Assembly: GCF_009363555.1 (NCBI RefSeq)
Contig: NZ_CP045372.1
Coordinates: forward strand, 1,302,001 to 1,366,000
Length of the DNA stretch: 64,000 bases
From: Sulfitobacter sp. THAF37
GTDB lineage: Bacteria; Pseudomonadota; Alphaproteobacteria; Rhodobacterales; Rhodobacteraceae
Direction: 5' to 3'
Part shown: positions 53,967 through 62,789 of the stretch, one piece after another
Position numbering within the stretch: position 1 is the stretch's first letter
How the letters are laid out: the number at the start of each line of letters is the position of its first letter
Translations under genes and position numbers: made by a program
The notes under the pieces: generated by a model
Databases searched by the model: none
What the model saw: the letters and a program-made list of their open reading frames with translations, nothing else
Told to the model about the DNA's origin: nothing

Positions 53967-54041
53967 TGCGCGGCGGTGTGTTCGAGGATTCCGGTGCGAA
54001 TTGTCCGAAACATCTCAGCGCGCCACTAAGCAATGTGGTGC

Positions 54042-54689
54042 CTAGAAAGGGGCCTTTGCCCGAACCCTGGTCGATTTTCCGCCCTGGGGATGATTGAACC
54101 GCAGCTCTTCGGAATGCAGCATCAGGCGGGGAAAGGCACGTGCCGGACCTGTCGCATAGAACGGGTCGCCGAGGATGGGATGCCCGATGCTCAGCATGTG
54201 GACCCTCAACTGGTGGCTGCGCCCGGTCTTGGGAAACATCCGCACGCGGGCGGTGTCGCCCTCATCCTTGATCCGTTTCCAATCGGTCTGCGCAGGTTTG
54301 CCGGTGTCGTGGCAGACCTTTTGCAGCGGCCGGTTCGGCCAGTCCACGATCAGCGGCAGGTCGATGGTGCCGGCAGGATCTGACGGCACACCCCAGACCC
54401 GCGCGATGTAGGTTTTCCGCGTCATGCGTTTTTCGAACTGCAACCCCAGGTGCCGTTGCGCGTGGGGGGTCATGGCAAAGATCATTACGCCCGAGGTGTC
54501 CCTGTCCAGCCGGTGAACCAGCAAGGCTTCGGGAAACACCTGCTGTACCCGCGTCAGCAGACAGTCGGCCAGATGCGGACCCTTGCCAGGCACGCTGAGC
54601 AGACCGCTGGGTTTGTCCACCAGCAGCACCTCGGCGTCCTCGTGCAGGATCACCAGCGGGTCTTGCGGCGGGTCATAATGCGTTTCCAT
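54042..54689 (-). CDS. rluA: RluA-family pseudouridine synthase
   Basis: This 215-residue enzyme isomerises uridine in RNA. The catalytic Asp is D62 in HRLDRDTSG, and further motifs are DKPSGLLSVPGKG (25-37), RKTYIARVWG and TGRSHQLRVHMLSIGHPILGD. There is no N-terminal S4 domain. That and the length close to E. coli RluA (219) suggest the 23S U746/tRNA U32 enzyme. The start has AAAGG almost touching the ATG, so the exact start is somewhat unsure. Confidence 0.9.
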   Translation of the reverse strand: METHYDPPQDPLVILHEDAEVLLVDKPSGLLSVPGKGPHLADCLLTRVQQVFPEALLVHRLDRDTSGVMIFAMTPHAQRHLGLQFEKRMTRKTYIARVWGVPSDPAGTIDLPLIVDWPNRPLQKVCHDTGKPAQTDWKRIKDEGDTARVRMFPKTGRSHQLRVHMLSIGHPILGDPFYATGPARAFPRLMLHSEELRFNHPQGGKSTRVRAKAPF

Positions 54690-54747
54690 CCTTTCCCGTC
54701 TCAGATGTAGGGTTGGTTTACAACCCTATTGCGCCTGAGAGGTCCCC

Positions 54748-55158
54748 ATGCACCCCACGATCGAGAAAATGCAGACTGTCGTTACCTCTGGCGACCATAC
54801 CGCGATTGCGCCGCTCCTGGCGGCTGACGTGACGTTTCAGCCGCCCACCTACTGGAAGACCTGGACCGGCCGCGATGCGGTGGCCGCCGTTCTGGGGCAT
54901 GTGGGCCAGGTCTTTTCCGATTTCCGGTATCGCCGGATCATGGGGGAGGGGCAGGATTGGGCGTTGGAGTTCCAGTGCAAGATCGGCGAACTGGACGCGG
55001 TCGGTGTCGATCTGATCAGATTGGACGACTCCGGGCTGATTTCGCATTTTGAAGTGGCGATGCGCCCACACAAGTCAATCGGCGCACTGCGCGATGCGAT
55101 GAACGCCCGTGTCATGCGGGATCCGGCCTTTCTGAAATTCAAGGACGCGCTGTCCTGA
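54748..55158 (+). CDS. SnoaL/NTF2-like fold protein
   Basis: This 136-residue single-domain protein has the cone-shaped NTF2-like pattern: HPTIEKMQTVVTSGDHTAIAPLLAADVTFQPPTYWKTWTGRDAVAAVLGHV, then strands with WALEFQCKIGELDAVGVDLIRLDDSGLISHFEVAMRP. Function is not predictable; the fold serves isomerases, hydrolases and binding proteins. GAGAGG lies before the ATG. It is divergent from rluA and converges on the GT25 gene, with 12 bases between the ends. Confidence 0.83.
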   Translation: MHPTIEKMQTVVTSGDHTAIAPLLAADVTFQPPTYWKTWTGRDAVAAVLGHVGQVFSDFRYRRIMGEGQDWALEFQCKIGELDAVGVDLIRLDDSGLISHFEVAMRPHKSIGALRDAMNARVMRDPAFLKFKDALS

Positions 55159-55170
55159 CCGAGGCGCTGC

Positions 55171-55878
55171 TCAGGCGCGCTGCGGCCTGGCCCTGACCCG
55201 CGCCCGATAGATCGCGCGCTGCAGTTCGCGTTTCAGTTTGCTGCCCGTGCCGGTCTTTTTCTGGATGGTTGACGCGCCGGGCAGCTCGCCCACACCACTG
55301 GGCCAGACAGTATGCACCGGCTGACCTGTGACCCAATGCATTTGCAGCGTCGTGTCGACCGGACGGTCCATCGGGTCTGTCGCCGCCAGCAGCCGCCGCG
55401 CCGCTGCCCGCCCCACAACCTGGCAGACCGTTTGCAATCCGATCACGCGAGGCAGGTACAGCGCGGCATGTCCATCCTGTGCAACGACGGCGGTACGGGC
55501 CTCGCGGTTCTTGGCGGGCAGGCGGATGAAGCTTTGCTCGGTCGCATGCCCCGCGACCAGCGCCAGCGCATGAGCCCATTGGGCCGGGTCAAGCGTCAGG
55601 TCGTCTTCGGCGATCAGCGCATAGGGGGCTGTGCCCTCCGCAATCTCCTGCCAGCATTTGCGATGACTGAGAAAGCAACCGACTTCGCCCGCGGCCATGG
55701 GAAACGGATAGGGGGGCGCGTGGCGGTCGCCACTGCGGACGTCGATGTCGGGCTGCGCCAGTGCCTCACGCCCATCCACGGCAGGCACGACCCGGGCCAT
55801 CGGCAAGAACTCAAGCAGCCGCGCCACGTTGTCCGCACGCACCCCCGGACCCGGCATATGGATGATCAACGATTGCAT
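55171..55878 (-). CDS. Glycosyltransferase family 25 (LPS-type galactosyltransferase-like)
   Basis: This 235-residue enzyme has family marks GEVGCFLSHRKCW at 64-76 and the metal-binding EDD at 91-93 in ALIAEDDLTL. A helical middle with the C-terminal VVGRAAARRLL block follows, and the last 30 residues are very basic. GT25 enzymes add galactose to lipooligosaccharide or collagen-like acceptors. Together with GT11 and FkbM genes it suggests local surface-glycan decoration, though they are not in one operon. It lies 18 bases downstream of the L,D-transpeptidase gene, same direction. Confidence 0.87.
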   Translation of the reverse strand: MQSLIIHMPGPGVRADNVARLLEFLPMARVVPAVDGREALAQPDIDVRSGDRHAPPYPFPMAAGEVGCFLSHRKCWQEIAEGTAPYALIAEDDLTLDPAQWAHALALVAGHATEQSFIRLPAKNREARTAVVAQDGHAALYLPRVIGLQTVCQVVGRAAARRLLAATDPMDRPVDTTLQMHWVTGQPVHTVWPSGVGELPGASTIQKKTGTGSKLKRELQRAIYRARVRARPQRA

Positions 55879-55896
55879 CCGGGGAAGCCCTGTGGA

Positions 55897-56457
55897 TCAG
55901 TGCAGCACCACCCGCGTGCCGTTGGGGACCCGATTGGCCAGGTCGATTACATGGGCATTGTACATCCGTACGCAGCCGTTCGACACGGCGTGACCCACAT
56001 TCTCGGGTTGGGGTGTGCCGTGGATGCGCAGCAGTGAATCCCGTCCGCCGTTGTAGAGGTAGAGCGCGCGCGCACCCAACGGGTTGGGGCCGCCACCCGG
56101 CATCCCGGCAGCATGTTTGGCGTAGATATGAGGCTCGCGCCGGATCATGTTCTTTGTTGGCGTCCAGCGCGGCCATTCCGCCTTGCGCCCGACGCGGAAC
56201 GTGCCGGGGTAATACCGCCCCTCTTTGCCGATTCCGACGGGATAGCGGACCGCCTTGCCGCCATCGAGCGTCCAGTAGAGCGCGAACTGGCCAGGATCGA
56301 CATGAATTTCGCCGGGGGCAAAGCCATCACGGATGCGCACGATCCTGGCCTGCATGTGCTTGGGAATCTGATACCCTTCGGCGGCGGTACCGGCCGCAGG
56401 GGCCAGCAGAGCGGCAGCGCCGCTGATCAGAAGGTGGCGGCGGTTCATCAGTGCCAT
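55897..56457 (-). CDS. Exported L,D-transpeptidase (YkuD domain)
   Basis: This 186-residue protein begins MALMNRRHLLISGAAALLAP, a signal with an RR pair that could use the Tat route. The catalytic domain covers about 38-186 with H146 (LRIHGTP) and C162 in the classic HAVSNGCVRMYN (SxGCxRM). It would make 3-3 peptidoglycan crosslinks or anchor proteins in the periplasm. GAGGA precedes the ATG. The 163 bases upstream separate it from the pnp terminator. Confidence 0.92.
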   Translation of the reverse strand: MALMNRRHLLISGAAALLAPAAGTAAEGYQIPKHMQARIVRIRDGFAPGEIHVDPGQFALYWTLDGGKAVRYPVGIGKEGRYYPGTFRVGRKAEWPRWTPTKNMIRREPHIYAKHAAGMPGGGPNPLGARALYLYNGGRDSLLRIHGTPQPENVGHAVSNGCVRMYNAHVIDLANRVPNGTRVVLH

Positions 56458-56562
56458 GTGTCGTCCTCACGCGCGGTTCTTAATTTCCCTCAACATAACC
56501 TGTTCACGTCACAGGGCAAATGCGGAAATCCTGACTTGAATGATACGCCCCATCCCGCAATG

Positions 56563-56592
56563 AAAAAGGCCCCCGCGCAGCACGCGGGGGCC
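56563..56592 (-). terminator. Terminator of pnp
   Basis: A 10-base GC stem (56568-56577 with 83-92, loop of 5) is followed on the minus strand by TTTTT. It lies 28 bases past the pnp stop. Confidence 0.93.
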
Positions 56593-56620
56593 TCCGGTTG
56601 GTTGGGACAAGGCCCGAGGA

Positions 56621-58756
56621 TCAGTCCTCTGCCTTTTCCTCTTTCTTGATTTCTTCGCCGGTTTCCTGATCGACGACCTTCATCGACAGGCGCACCTTGC
56701 CGCGATCGTCAAAGCCCAGAAGCTTCACTTTCACTTCCTGACCTTCTTTCAGCACATCGGACGGATGGTTCAGGCGACGGTTCTCGATCTGGGACACATG
56801 CACCAGGCCGTCGCGCTTGCCAAAGAAGTTCACGAAGGCACCGAAGTCCACGATCTTGACCACCGTACCGGTGTAGACCGCGCCTTCTTCGGGCTCTGCC
56901 ACGATGGAGTGGATCATGTCGTAGGCTTTCTTGATCGCGTCGCCGTTGGGGCTTGCGATCTTGATGATACCTTCGTCATTGATGTCGACCTTGGCACCCG
57001 ACACTTCCACGATTTCGCGGATGACCTTGCCGCCCGAACCAATGACCTCACGGATTTTATCCGTCGGGATCTGCATGGTTTCGATGCGCGGGGCGTGGAC
57101 CGAGAAGTCTGCCGCACCCGACAGTGCCTTGTTCATTTCACCAAGGATATGGATGCGGCCATCTTTCGCCTGCGCGAGAGCCTTCTCCATGATCTCGGGC
57201 GTGATGCCCGCGACCTTGATGTCCATCTGCAGCGAGGTGATGCCGTTTTCGGTGCCTGCGACCTTGAAATCCATGTCGCCAAGGTGGTCTTCGTCACCCA
57301 GGATATCGGACAGGATCGCGTAGGACCCGTCTTCTTCAAGGATCAAGCCCATCGCCACACCGGCCACCGCCGATTTCAGCGGTACGCCTGCGTCCATCAT
57401 GGACAACGACCCGCCACAGACAGACGCCATGGAGGAGGAGCCGTTGGATTCCGTGATCTCGGAGACAACCCTGATGGTGTAGGGAAAATCAGTCGCCGCA
57501 GGCAGTACCGCCTGAAGGGCACGCCATGCCAGCTTGCCGTGGCCGATCTCACGACGGCCCGGAGGGCCAACGCGGCCCACTTCGCCGACCGAATAGGGGG
57601 GGAAGTTGTAATGCAGCAGGAAGTTGGATTTGAAGTTGCCGTGCAGCGCGTCGATGAACTGCTCATCGTCGCCGGTGCCCAGCGTGGTCACGACCAGGCC
57701 CTGTGTTTCACCACGGGTGAAAAGCGCCGAACCGTGTGTCCGGGGCAGAATACCCGTCTCAGCGACGATGTCGCGGATTTCGTCGGTGCGGCGCCCGTCG
57801 ATACGCTTGCCGGTCTTGACCACGTCACCGCGCAGGATGGAAGCTTCGAGCCCCTTCATCGCAGAGCCGAGGTTCTTGTCCTCAAGCTGCTCTTCTGTGA
57901 GCTTGGACTTGATGGTTTCGCGGACCTCGGCGACAGCGGCGGTGCGCTCCTGCTTGTCGACGATCGCGAAGGCTTTGCGCATCTCATCTTCACCGGCGGC
58001 CTTAACGGCTGCAGAAAGGTCCGAATAGTCTTCCGGCTGGAAGTCGAACGGCTCTTTCGCGGCTTCCTCGGCCAGACCAATGATCAGGTCGATCACAGGC
58101 TGGATCTGCTCGTGCGCGAATTTCACCGCGCCCAGCATCTCCTCTTCCGACAGCTCATAGGCTTCGGATTCGACCATCATCACCGCTTCCTTGGTGCCTG
58201 CGACAACGAGATCAAGACGCTGATCGGGGTTCAGGCGCAGATCCTGCATGTCGTCCACGGTGGGGTTGAGGACGTAATCTCCGTCTTCGAAACCCACACG
58301 GCAACCGGCGATCGGGCCCATGAAGGGCGCGCCGGACAGGGTCAGCGCGGCGGAAGCGGCGATCATCGCCACCATGTCGGGGTCATTGACCAGATCGTGC
58401 GAGAGCACGGTGCACATCACCAGCACTTCGTTCTTGAAGCCGGGGACGAACAGCGGGCGGATCGGACGGTCGATCAGACGCGCGGTCAGCGTTTCCTTTT
58501 CGGTCGGGCGCGCCTCGCGCTTGAAGAAACCGCCCGGCACCTTGCCGGCGGCATAGTATTTTTCCTGGTAGTGCACGGTCAGAGGAAAGAAATCCTGACC
58601 GGGTTTTTGCTGACGTGCGAAGGTCACGTTGGCCATCACGCTGGTTTCGCCCAGCGTGGCAATCACGGACCCGTCCGCCTGACGGGCCACTTTTCCTGTT
58701 TCGAGCGTGAGCGTTTCCTCGCCCCACTGCATTGATTTCGTCGTTACGTTAAACAT
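56621..58756 (-). CDS. pnp: Polynucleotide phosphorylase
   Basis: This 3'-5' exoribonuclease is the core of the RNA degradosome. It has 711 residues. Two RNase PH domains (about 10-140 and 310-540) are seen, with [15 protein letters not shown] and [36 protein letters not shown] domain lies near 555-610 ([12 protein letters not shown]) and an S1 domain at about 622-690 ([20 protein letters not shown]), with an acidic/basic tail. AGGAAA lies before the ATG. Its leader holds hairpins that could serve autoregulation. It is normally next to rpsO; here two small genes intervene. Confidence 0.97.
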   Translation of the reverse strand: MFNVTTKSMQWGEETLTLETGKVARQADGSVIATLGETSVMANVTFARQQKPGQDFFPLTVHYQEKYYAAGKVPGGFFKREARPTEKETLTARLIDRPIRPLFVPGFKNEVLVMCTVLSHDLVNDPDMVAMIAASAALTLSGAPFMGPIAGCRVGFEDGDYVLNPTVDDMQDLRLNPDQRLDLVVAGTKEAVMMVESEAYELSEEEMLGAVKFAHEQIQPVIDLIIGLAEEAAKEPFDFQPEDYSDLSAAVKAAGEDEMRKAFAIVDKQERTAAVAEVRETIKSKLTEEQLEDKNLGSAMKGLEASILRGDVVKTGKRIDGRRTDEIRDIVAETGILPRTHGSALFTRGETQGLVVTTLGTGDDEQFIDALHGNFKSNFLLHYNFPPYSVGEVGRVGPPGRREIGHGKLAWRALQAVLPAATDFPYTIRVVSEITESNGSSSMASVCGGSLSMMDAGVPLKSAVAGVAMGLILEEDGSYAILSDILGDEDHLGDMDFKVAGTENGITSLQMDIKVAGITPEIMEKALAQAKDGRIHILGEMNKALSGAADFSVHAPRIETMQIPTDKIREVIGSGGKVIREIVEVSGAKVDINDEGIIKIASPNGDAIKKAYDMIHSIVAEPEEGAVYTGTVVKIVDFGAFVNFFGKRDGLVHVSQIENRRLNHPSDVLKEGQEVKVKLLGFDDRGKVRLSMKVVDQETGEEIKKEEKAED

Positions 58757-59089
58757 CTACGTTTCCTGTATCGGCCCGCGGGCCATTGCATAGAGGGCGA
58801 ATTCCCTCTGACTCCGTCATCTTCTTTGTCTGGCGCTGGAGTCCGGGCGCCGGCTTTCAGATTTGACGCCCTTACAAGGTTTCGCGCGGGAATGGAAGCA
58901 AGAGCTGATGCGCCCTTCCGCGCAACGAACACGCACCCGAAACGGGTCGGCCCCGCCCCGCGCAAGATCGACCCCTGCGGGAAATGGCGGTTGCGCTACC
59001 CGCTATAGTTTGCGAAATCTGGAGAAGCCGAGAGGCGGTCGCGGACCCCTCCTGCTGTTTGCAACCCACCCGACGGAGGTGAGCGAAAG
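58757..59089. other. 333-base gene-free region with pnp leader
   Basis: No convincing gene is seen in either strand. Near pnp lie a 12-base palindrome GGCCCGCGGGCC (58773-58784) and an AGAGGG/CCCTCT hairpin (58792-58809), which may be parts of the pnp leader. Further right nothing is recognised until GGAGGT at 59075, the ribosome site of the next gene. Both promoters (pnp leftward, small membrane protein rightward) should be here. Confidence 0.5.
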
Positions 59090-59299
59090 TTGTCCCTGTC
59101 TTCCGTTAGACGCATTCAGACGGTCTGCTTTGCCCTGTCGCATATCCCGCTTTTGACCCTTGGGGCCGTCATGGGCGCGAATGGGTTCGAGGGTGACGGC
59201 CTCATCCTGGGGGCGGCACTGGCCGCCACCGCGATCACTGCGGTGCTTCTGACGGGCTATCTGGGACGGGCGCTCCGTCGGGATTTCGTTCAGACCTGA
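59090..59299 (+). CDS. Small two-helix membrane protein
   Basis: This 69-residue hypothetical protein starts with TTG, supported by GGAGGTGA ending 7 bases upstream. It has two hydrophobic helices (about 12-30 and 38-58) joined by a short Gly/Asn/Asp turn, with Arg residues at both ends (RRIQ, RALRRD), suggesting both termini in the cytoplasm. I do not recognise the family. It converges on the anti-sigma-like gene, 10 bases away. It is the only plus-strand gene from here to the window end. Confidence 0.5.
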   Translation: MSLSSVRRIQTVCFALSHIPLLTLGAVMGANGFEGDGLILGAALAATAITAVLLTGYLGRALRRDFVQT

Positions 59300-59309
59300 C
59301 GCGGTTTCT

Positions 59310-59660
59310 TCAGCCGCCGAAGATCAGCCACAGCACGCCCGCGATCACCGCCGCTTTCAACGTGATGATCCCGACAAGCAGCCCCCGGTTCTCAGGGGCG
59401 ATCAGATCCTGCCACAGCGACCGTTCCGGTTCACCGAATACCTGCGCCTTCAGCCTGCGCAATACATCGGGAGAGGGCCGTTCATCTGTCTCGGCGAACA
59501 TCCGCTGCAGGGACTCCTGCCAGAAACCGACCTCCGCCCGCAGGTCCGCGTCGGCTCTCATCAGGTGAAGGACACGCTGCGTTTCCTCCCGGTCGAGGAG
59601 GCCAAGGACGAATTCGCCTGCCAGATATGTGCGTTCTTCCCGGTCCAAAGCGTAATCCAT
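59310..59660 (-). CDS. Anti-sigma factor-like protein, short form
   Basis: This 116-residue protein has an N-terminal helical domain with LAGEFVLGLLDREETQRVLHLM and ADLRAEVGFWQESLQRMF, as in the zinc-free anti-sigma domain of RskA-type regulators. One membrane helix lies near 94-114, and the protein ends there, with no outside sensor domain. There is no sigma factor gene nearby. It may be a trimmed relic or a minimal regulator. It lies 134 bases downstream of rpsO, past the rpsO terminator. Confidence 0.6.
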   Translation of the reverse strand: MDYALDREERTYLAGEFVLGLLDREETQRVLHLMRADADLRAEVGFWQESLQRMFAETDERPSPDVLRRLKAQVFGEPERSLWQDLIAPENRGLLVGIITLKAAVIAGVLWLIFGG

Positions 59661-59739
59661 GACGAGTCGGCCCCTTTCAGGCGCTGGTCAGAGTTTGACA
59701 AAATGCGTTCCGCTTCGCAACGCGGCACAGGGGCCACGC

Positions 59740-59767
59740 AAAAGGCCGCACCCTGTAAGGTGCGGCC
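59740..59767 (-). terminator. Terminator of rpsO
   Basis: A 9-base stem (GGCCGCACC 59744-59752, GGTGCGGCC 59759-59767) is followed on the minus strand by TTTT. It lies 28 bases after the rpsO stop. Confidence 0.88.
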
Positions 59768-59794
59768 CTGTAGGGTCGGACGGGTGTGCGTCGC

Positions 59795-60064
59795 TTAGCG
59801 GCGCAGGCCCAGGCGCTTGATCAGGTCCTGATAGCGGGCCTCGTCCTTGTTCTTCACGTAGTCAAGCAACTTGCGGCGCGTTGCCACCATCTTGAGCAGA
59901 CCACGGCGGCCGTGGTTGTCCTTCTTGTGGGTCTTGAAGTGCTCGGTCAGCGTAGCGATACGCGAGCTGAGCACGGCAACCTGCACCTCGGGCGAACCGG
60001 TGTCGCCTTCCTTGGCGCCGAATTCCTTGATCAGGCGTGTCTTTTCTTCAGCAGTGATCGACAT
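59795..60064 (-). CDS. rpsO: 30S ribosomal protein S15
   Basis: This small-subunit protein has 89 residues and binds 16S rRNA helices 20-22. It shows the S15 pattern [36 protein letters not shown], then [27 protein letters not shown] and the final [19 protein letters not shown] lies 6 bases before the ATG at 60064; a longer in-frame start covers that ribosome site and is rejected. The leader has an 11-base hairpin at 60140-60167. Confidence 0.97.
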   Translation of the reverse strand: MSITAEEKTRLIKEFGAKEGDTGSPEVQVAVLSSRIATLTEHFKTHKKDNHGRRGLLKMVATRRKLLDYVKNKDEARYQDLIKRLGLRR

Positions 60065-60139
60065 CGGGGTCTCCTTCATAAAAAGGGTTGGTCGGAATGG
60101 CGCAGGCCGGGATGTCGTCCAGCTCAGGCCCGTGGAGAT

Positions 60140-60167
60140 ATCGACCCCGAAGGGAATCGGGGTCGAT
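60140..60167. promoter_or_regulatory. 11-base perfect hairpin upstream of rpsO
   Basis: ATCGACCCCGA (60140-60150) and TCGGGGTCGAT (60157-60167) surround AGGGAA. It ends 61 bases past the RTX gene stop and 76 bases before the rpsO start. No T run follows, so it may be a leader structure or a weak terminator. Confidence 0.5.
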
Positions 60168-60227
60168 GGGGGCGTATAGGAAAATCGCCGCGCTTTGGCA
60201 AAGGGTTATTCGCACCCGTCCGGGCGG

Positions 60228-61139
60228 TCAGTTGATAAAGCCCAGGTTCTGCGCGGTGCTCAGCGGGATCAGCGCGATATCGCCGGGGGTTACGCCGCTG
60301 TCGGCGCTGACAGTTGCCACCACCTGGCTGCCCATGACGATCTGCATCTGGCTCGTATCCTCGGGGTTGGAGATCACCGAAATTTCCGGTTCACCGGCTT
60401 CCTCGGCGCTGTCATCCCAGACGAACAGCAGAGAATCCTCGCGCTGGTCGAAATCCAGCAGTTCGGCCGCGCCGCCGTCGATCCAATCGCCAAGTATCAC
60501 CTGATCGGCCCCGTCGCCGGCTGTCACGATATCACCTCGGCCTGCGACGATCACGTCGTCGCCGCCACCCCCGTTCAGGTAGTCGGCCACGTCGATATCG
60601 TCGGGACCTGCTGTATCCGGGTCGTCCACGATCCCCGACAGGGTGTCGTCGCCCCAGCCGCCGAACAGGGTGTCCTGTCCTGTCCCGCCATGCAGCATGT
60701 CGTCGTCCAGCCCGCCCAGAAGCGCGTCGTCCCCCGCTTCGCCATAAAGCACGTCATCCCCGGCGGAGCCTTGCAGGCTGTCATTACCTGCTTCGCCATG
60801 AATGACATCATCATCATTGTGGCCCGCGATTTGGTCGTCGTCGGCGCCGCCGAAAATATCGTCAGCGCCATCGTCCCCGTGAAGGGTGTCGTTGCCAGTG
60901 CCACCGTCGAGGGTGTCATCGCCCCCGGATCCGTGCAAATCGTCGTTTCCGGCGCCTGCGTCCACCAGATCATCGCCATCGTAAGCCCCGATCTGGTCGT
61001 CGCCATCGCCGCCGGTCAACGTATCGTCCCCATCGGTCCCCGACAGGATATCACCTTCGGTTTCGCCACCGACATCCACGTAAACGACGGCGCTGACCGC
61101 CATCAAACCCATCAAGCCAGCAAGGAAAAGCATCGGCAC
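60228..61139 (-). CDS. RTX-type calcium-binding repeat protein
   Basis: This 303-residue protein has an N-terminal hydrophobic segment (residues 1-20, signal or anchor), then about twelve RTX nonapeptide repeats between 30 and 200 (GGDGDDQIG, GGTGNDTLHG, GEAGNDSLQG and similar). Such repeats bind calcium in a beta-roll outside the cell. The last 100 residues (LLDFDQREDSLLFVWDDSAEE...) resemble the C-terminal part of other Rhodobacterales RTX proteins. No export genes are nearby. The start is GTG 61139 or ATG 61133; no strong ribosome site is seen. It interrupts the usual truB-rpsO order. Confidence 0.85.
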   Translation of the reverse strand: MPMLFLAGLMGLMAVSAVVYVDVGGETEGDILSGTDGDDTLTGGDGDDQIGAYDGDDLVDAGAGNDDLHGSGGDDTLDGGTGNDTLHGDDGADDIFGGADDDQIAGHNDDDVIHGEAGNDSLQGSAGDDVLYGEAGDDALLGGLDDDMLHGGTGQDTLFGGWGDDTLSGIVDDPDTAGPDDIDVADYLNGGGGDDVIVAGRGDIVTAGDGADQVILGDWIDGGAAELLDFDQREDSLLFVWDDSAEEAGEPEISVISNPEDTSQMQIVMGSQVVATVSADSGVTPGDIALIPLSTAQNLGFIN

Positions 61140-61230
61140 ACACCATGTCCAGAAAATGGCGCACCGCGCACCACCCCACCGGCATCATCCACAGAACCAC
61201 AGCCGGGTCAAAAACAAACCGGAATGGTGG

Positions 61231-61764
61231 TTAATGCGGCGTTTCCGCCAGCACCTCCGGGTGCCATTGAACGGGTTGCCGGGCATAGGCGAGGTATAGA
61301 GGGTGTCGTGGATGCCCGTCCTTCGACAGGCCGAGATGATAAAGCGGTACATCCAGCGCCATCAGCATCGCGGCGACCTGCGGCCCCCGCCCCAGGTGCG
61401 CGCCGTGTACGCCCCATGCTGCGATCACATGATCGGCCCAACGGGCGCCTTCCGACAGCGTGGCATCGTTGTCGGATCCCACAGGATCGGCGGCGGCGCG
61501 CATGTCGCGCGGGTCCGTCGCGCGCCAGGCAAAAATGTTCGTCACGCGGAAGCCACCGTATCCCAGGTGCCGGGCGCGCCGTTCGCAGCGTTCAACTGTC
61601 GGATCGTTCTGCACCTCTGTCGCGGTGGACGGATTGAGCATCACAAACATCACGCGGGATGCGCGGCTGTCCCAGACGCGCGTCAGGCTGTAGCGATAGC
61701 ATTCGCACTCGGAATAGACTGCGGTGGAAGGCGCATCGCCCTTGGTATGGCTGCGGGTGATCAT
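61231..61764 (-). CDS. DUF1643 domain protein
   Basis: This 177-residue protein has a DUF1643 core, marked by RVMFVMLNPSTATEVQNDPTVERCERRARHLGYGGFRVTNIFAWRATDPRDM and the later VIAAWGVHG and PLYHLGLSKDGHPRHPLYL. Function is unknown. The ATG at 61764 is chosen because longer in-frame starts overlap truB by more than 100 bases. It starts 19 bases after the truB stop and is probably co-transcribed with it. Confidence 0.83.
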   Translation of the reverse strand: MITRSHTKGDAPSTAVYSECECYRYSLTRVWDSRASRVMFVMLNPSTATEVQNDPTVERCERRARHLGYGGFRVTNIFAWRATDPRDMRAAADPVGSDNDATLSEGARWADHVIAAWGVHGAHLGRGPQVAAMLMALDVPLYHLGLSKDGHPRHPLYLAYARQPVQWHPEVLAETPH

Positions 61765-61783
61765 GCGTGCGGTTCGGCCTGCC

Positions 61784-62707
61784 TCACGAGTCGCCGCTTT
61801 GCGATGCGTTAAAGACCCGCGAAGGGTGCAGTTCGCCCGCCTTGAATCGGCCCACGGCAACGGCCTGCCCGTCGAAAGAGGCCCAGCATTCATCGCCGTA
61901 TTCCACGTCGGTCGCGATCACCATGCCGGGGTTGCCGTTGCGCAGGCGGGTGGCCCCTTCTGCGGTCGCCTTGACCTCTGGCAGGTCGTCCAGCCCGTCT
62001 TCCAGCGGCCTCAGATGGGAGTCCAGTTCGGGGGTGCGCGCCAGGTCTTCGATACGGTCCATCGTCAGCCCCTCTGCGGCATCGAACGGTCCTGACCAGA
62101 TGCGCCTCAGGTCGCGCACATGGCCCAGGCAGCCCAGCTTCTGACCAAGGTCACGGGCGATGGACCTGACGTAGCCGCCTTTGCCACAGACCAGTTCAAG
62201 CGTCACGTGATCCGGATCGGGCCGGTCGATCAGCAGCAGACTTTCGACAAAGAGCGGTCGCGCCGCGATATCCATCGTTTCGCCGTCCCGCGCGCGCGTG
62301 TAAGCCCGCTGACCGTCGATCTTGACGGCGGAAAACTGCGGCGGAACCTGTTCGATGTCCCCCACGAAATCCGACAGTGCCGCCTTGATCGCATCGTCGT
62401 CGGGCCGAAGGTCAGAGGTGCCCAGCACCTCGCCCTCGGCATCGTCGGTGTTGGTTGCGATGCCCAGGCGAACGGTGAATTCATAGGCCTTCAGCGCATC
62501 GGTGATGTAGGGCACGGTCTTGGTCGCCTCGCCCAGGGCCACGGCCAGCACGCCTGTCGCCTCCGGATCGAGTGTGCCTGCGTGTCCGGCCTTGCGCGCG
62601 TCCAGGGCCCAGCGGACCTTGTTAACCACGGCGGTCGACGTGGGGCCCGCCGGTTTGTCCACCACCAGCCAGCCGGAAATATCTCTGCCCTTGCGTTTGC
62701 GCGCCAT
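61784..62707 (-). CDS. truB: tRNA pseudouridine-55 synthase TruB
   Basis: This enzyme makes pseudouridine 55 in the T-loop of tRNA. It has 307 residues. The catalytic Asp is D48 in [15 protein letters not shown], the same number as in E. coli. Further marks are [27 protein letters not shown] and [22 protein letters not shown] precedes the ATG. It is part of the leftward rbfA-DUF2233-truB-DUF1643 run. Confidence 0.96.
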   Translation of the reverse strand: MARKRKGRDISGWLVVDKPAGPTSTAVVNKVRWALDARKAGHAGTLDPEATGVLAVALGEATKTVPYITDALKAYEFTVRLGIATNTDDAEGEVLGTSDLRPDDDAIKAALSDFVGDIEQVPPQFSAVKIDGQRAYTRARDGETMDIAARPLFVESLLLIDRPDPDHVTLELVCGKGGYVRSIARDLGQKLGCLGHVRDLRRIWSGPFDAAEGLTMDRIEDLARTPELDSHLRPLEDGLDDLPEVKATAEGATRLRNGNPGMVIATDVEYGDECWASFDGQAVAVGRFKAGELHPSRVFNASQSGDS

Positions 62708-62789
62708 GTCTCACCTGTCTGTTTCGCGTGGGAGCCTATACAGACAGGCGCCGCCACTGCCCAGCACATTTCCGGGTCTTTCCGGCGGA

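Noticed and set aside
56765..58735. A 656-residue open frame opposite pnp
   Set aside because: Covers the whole pnp gene on the other strand, has no recognisable domain, and pnp is certain.
60228..61139. CRISPR-like or tandem DNA repeat array
   Set aside because: The periodicity comes from coding for RTX nonapeptides; the DNA repeats are imperfect and have no spacers.
60195..61637. Long plus-strand frame with repeats opposite the RTX gene
   Set aside because: Its Val/Ile repeats mirror the Gly-Asp repeats on the minus strand, which fit the RTX family exactly.
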